Part shown: positions 34,670-35,251 of the stretch, in pieces | Position numbering within the stretch: position 1 is the first letter of the stretch | How the letters are laid out: every line of letters starts with the position of its first letter | NCBI GenBank assembly: GCA_002441095.1 | Contig: DJVG01000062.1 | Span: 1 to 35,251 of the forward strand | Direction: 5' to 3' | Length of the DNA: 35,251 bases | From: Elusimicrobia bacterium UBA6262 | Lineage (GTDB): Bacteria > CAYTYR01 > UBA6262 | The notes under the pieces: generated by a model | Told to the model about the DNA's origin: nothing | Seen by the model: the letters and a program-made list of their open reading frames with translations, nothing else | Databases searched by the model: none | Translations under genes and position numbers: made by a program

Positions 34670-34843
34670 TTACTTATTAGTTCTTGATTTAACAAACTCT
34701 TCCAGATCCCGCGGCATAATCCTCCACTGGCCTATTTTCGTAGCCCTTATTTGCTTTTCCCTGATAAGTTGCCTTATCCTGTATTCGGTCAAATCAAGCT
34801 GAACAGCAACCTGTCTGACAGTAAAATAGTCCTTGATAGTCAT
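34670..34843 (-). CDS. Small HTH (excisionase/MerR-type) DNA-binding protein
   Basis: A 57-residue frame starting at the ATG at 34843, with GAGG 7 nt upstream. It reads as the excisionase-type helix-turn-helix: FTVRQVAVQLDLTEYRIRQL, then IRATKIGQWRI and PRDLEEFVKSR. This is the usual helix-turn-helix plus wing (KIGxxWRI) of about 50 residues. It is the first gene of the defence operon, directly downstream of a good -10 box. It may autoregulate the operon, or act as a directionality factor for the serine recombinase at the far end of the island. Both are inferences. Confidence 0.85.
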   Translation of the reverse strand: MTIKDYFTVRQVAVQLDLTEYRIRQLIREKQIRATKIGQWRIMPRDLEEFVKSRTNK

Positions 34844-34881
34844 AAAAAAACCTCATCGCACACCATATAACTTTATTTTAC

Positions 34882-34890
34882 ATTATACCA
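34882..34890 (-). promoter_or_regulatory. Extended -10 promoter for the defence operon
   Basis: On the minus strand TGGTATAAT is a perfect extended -10 (TG-n-TATAAT). It lies about 40 nt before the HTH ATG, with no good -35 element, which is normal for the extended type. The surrounding bases are very AT-rich. Confidence 0.7.
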
Positions 34891-34966
34891 CATTTAATGA
34901 ATAAAGAAATAAACATTGTTTTCATAAAATAGATACCATATAGGGGGAAGCTGGTTCGGAGCGCAG

Positions 34967-35119
34967 GTAGCGGAATACGCCGGAGTGCAACGTAGGCGGA
35001 TGAAGCCCGAGCACCGAAACGGCTTGGGTGGGCGGGGCGTGAGGCGTACCACGCTGGAAGCGTGGAGCGGTCGAATCCCGAGCTGTCTGCCGGGGAAAGG
35101 CAGGCAAGCCACCTTTTAA
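34967..35119 (+). pseudogene. Coding relic 3, VAEY...MKP frame
   Basis: A plus-strand frame reads VAEYAGVQRRMKPEHRNG and continues to a TAA at 35117-35119, just inside the right inverted repeat. It shares VAEY and MKP with relics 1 and 2 in the same relative frame but diverges afterwards. The 230 nt between the operon promoter and the repeat are much more GC-rich than the genes and contain a CCACGCT-GGA-AGCGTGG hairpin (35049-35065). No intact gene was seen. Confidence 0.4.
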
Positions 35120-35251
35120 AGATTTTGCCGCCGCCAAAAAGAAAAAAGAATAGTTGCCTGCCTGTCGGCAGACTGGCGAGGGTAAGGCCGCAAGCCCGCA
35201 GGGCTACGCCGAAACGGCTATTCGCCATCTTGCCTCCATTCAGGCAATCCA
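35111..35251. repeat. 141-bp inverted repeat bounding the accessory island, right copy
   Basis: Reverse complement of 25022-25162 with no mismatch found. It reaches the last base of the window, so the repeat may be longer. Together the two copies bracket all the defence genes. Confidence 0.93.

Noticed and set aside
25297..34843. BREX or DISARM system
   Set aside because: No PglZ phosphatase, BrxC/BrxL, or DrmA/DrmB helicase-type gene is present.
34878..35228. Open frame in the right repeat as a gene
   Set aside because: It spans the repeat and the GC-rich edge, has a biased Arg/Ala/Pro composition and no ribosome binding site. The left copy of the repeat gives the same first 39 residues and then a different end, so the frame is a product of repeat composition.
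1..35251. CRISPR array, tRNA or rRNA genes
   Set aside because: No regular repeat-spacer pattern and no recognisable tRNA or rRNA sequence was found. The heptamer array at 17666 has no spacers.

Overview
The window looks like a chromosomal segment from an uncultivated Gram-negative-type bacterium. The housekeeping gene order (miaB, lapA-like, slt-like, mutS, PilZ, mutL, miaA, hflX, pgsA, der, plsY, gpsA), the giant secreted Rhs/SpvB protein and the style of the short intergenic repeats fit a candidate-phylum genome; Omnitrophota is my best guess, as inference only. No rRNA, tRNA or CRISPR array was seen. Every confident gene lies on the minus strand, so transcription runs from high to low coordinates.

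Region 1 (1-9748) is a four-gene envelope/secretion operon. A secreted six-repeat protein is followed by a membrane family-2 glycosyltransferase, a secreted beta-domain protein, and an SpvB/FG-GAP/YD-repeat giant that runs off the left edge. Gaps are 14 nt or less. A terminator-like hairpin at 9773-9803 separates this operon from the next.

Region 2 (9945-23166) is the housekeeping supra-operon. It covers tRNA A37 modification (miaA, miaB), mismatch repair (mutS, mutL of the endonuclease type), ribosome GTPases (der, hflX), phospholipid synthesis (pgsA, plsY, gpsA), a lytic transglycosylase and a PilZ protein. Junctions are mostly ATGA-type overlaps. Short palindromic repeat islands sit in the few real gaps.

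Region 3 (23127-25015) is a serine recombinase gene whose 3' end overlaps the miaB start by 40 nt. It is bracketed by a perfect 118-bp inverted repeat that contains the recombinase's own C-terminal codons. The far copy leads into a different C-terminal tail and into a diverged copy of the first 10 codons of miaB, pointing the other way. This looks like a self-inverting gene with swappable ends, sitting on the miaB promoter side.

Region 4 (25022-35251) is an AT-rich accessory island bracketed by a perfect 141-bp inverted repeat; the right copy is the last 141 bases of the window. It carries one probable defence operon: a small HTH regulator, a DNA methyltransferase, an unknown protein, an ORC-like AAA ATPase, a PIN-domain nuclease, a HEAT-repeat protein with a probable PD-(D/E)XK nuclease domain, and a second DNA methyltransferase. 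An AIPR-family abortive-infection gene follows separately. Coding relics on the plus strand, sharing a VAEY...MKP peptide, mark the boundaries between these modules. I consider the methyltransferase-unknown-ATPase-PIN set the best candidate for an undescribed system, and the recombinase/miaB switch the most interesting structure.
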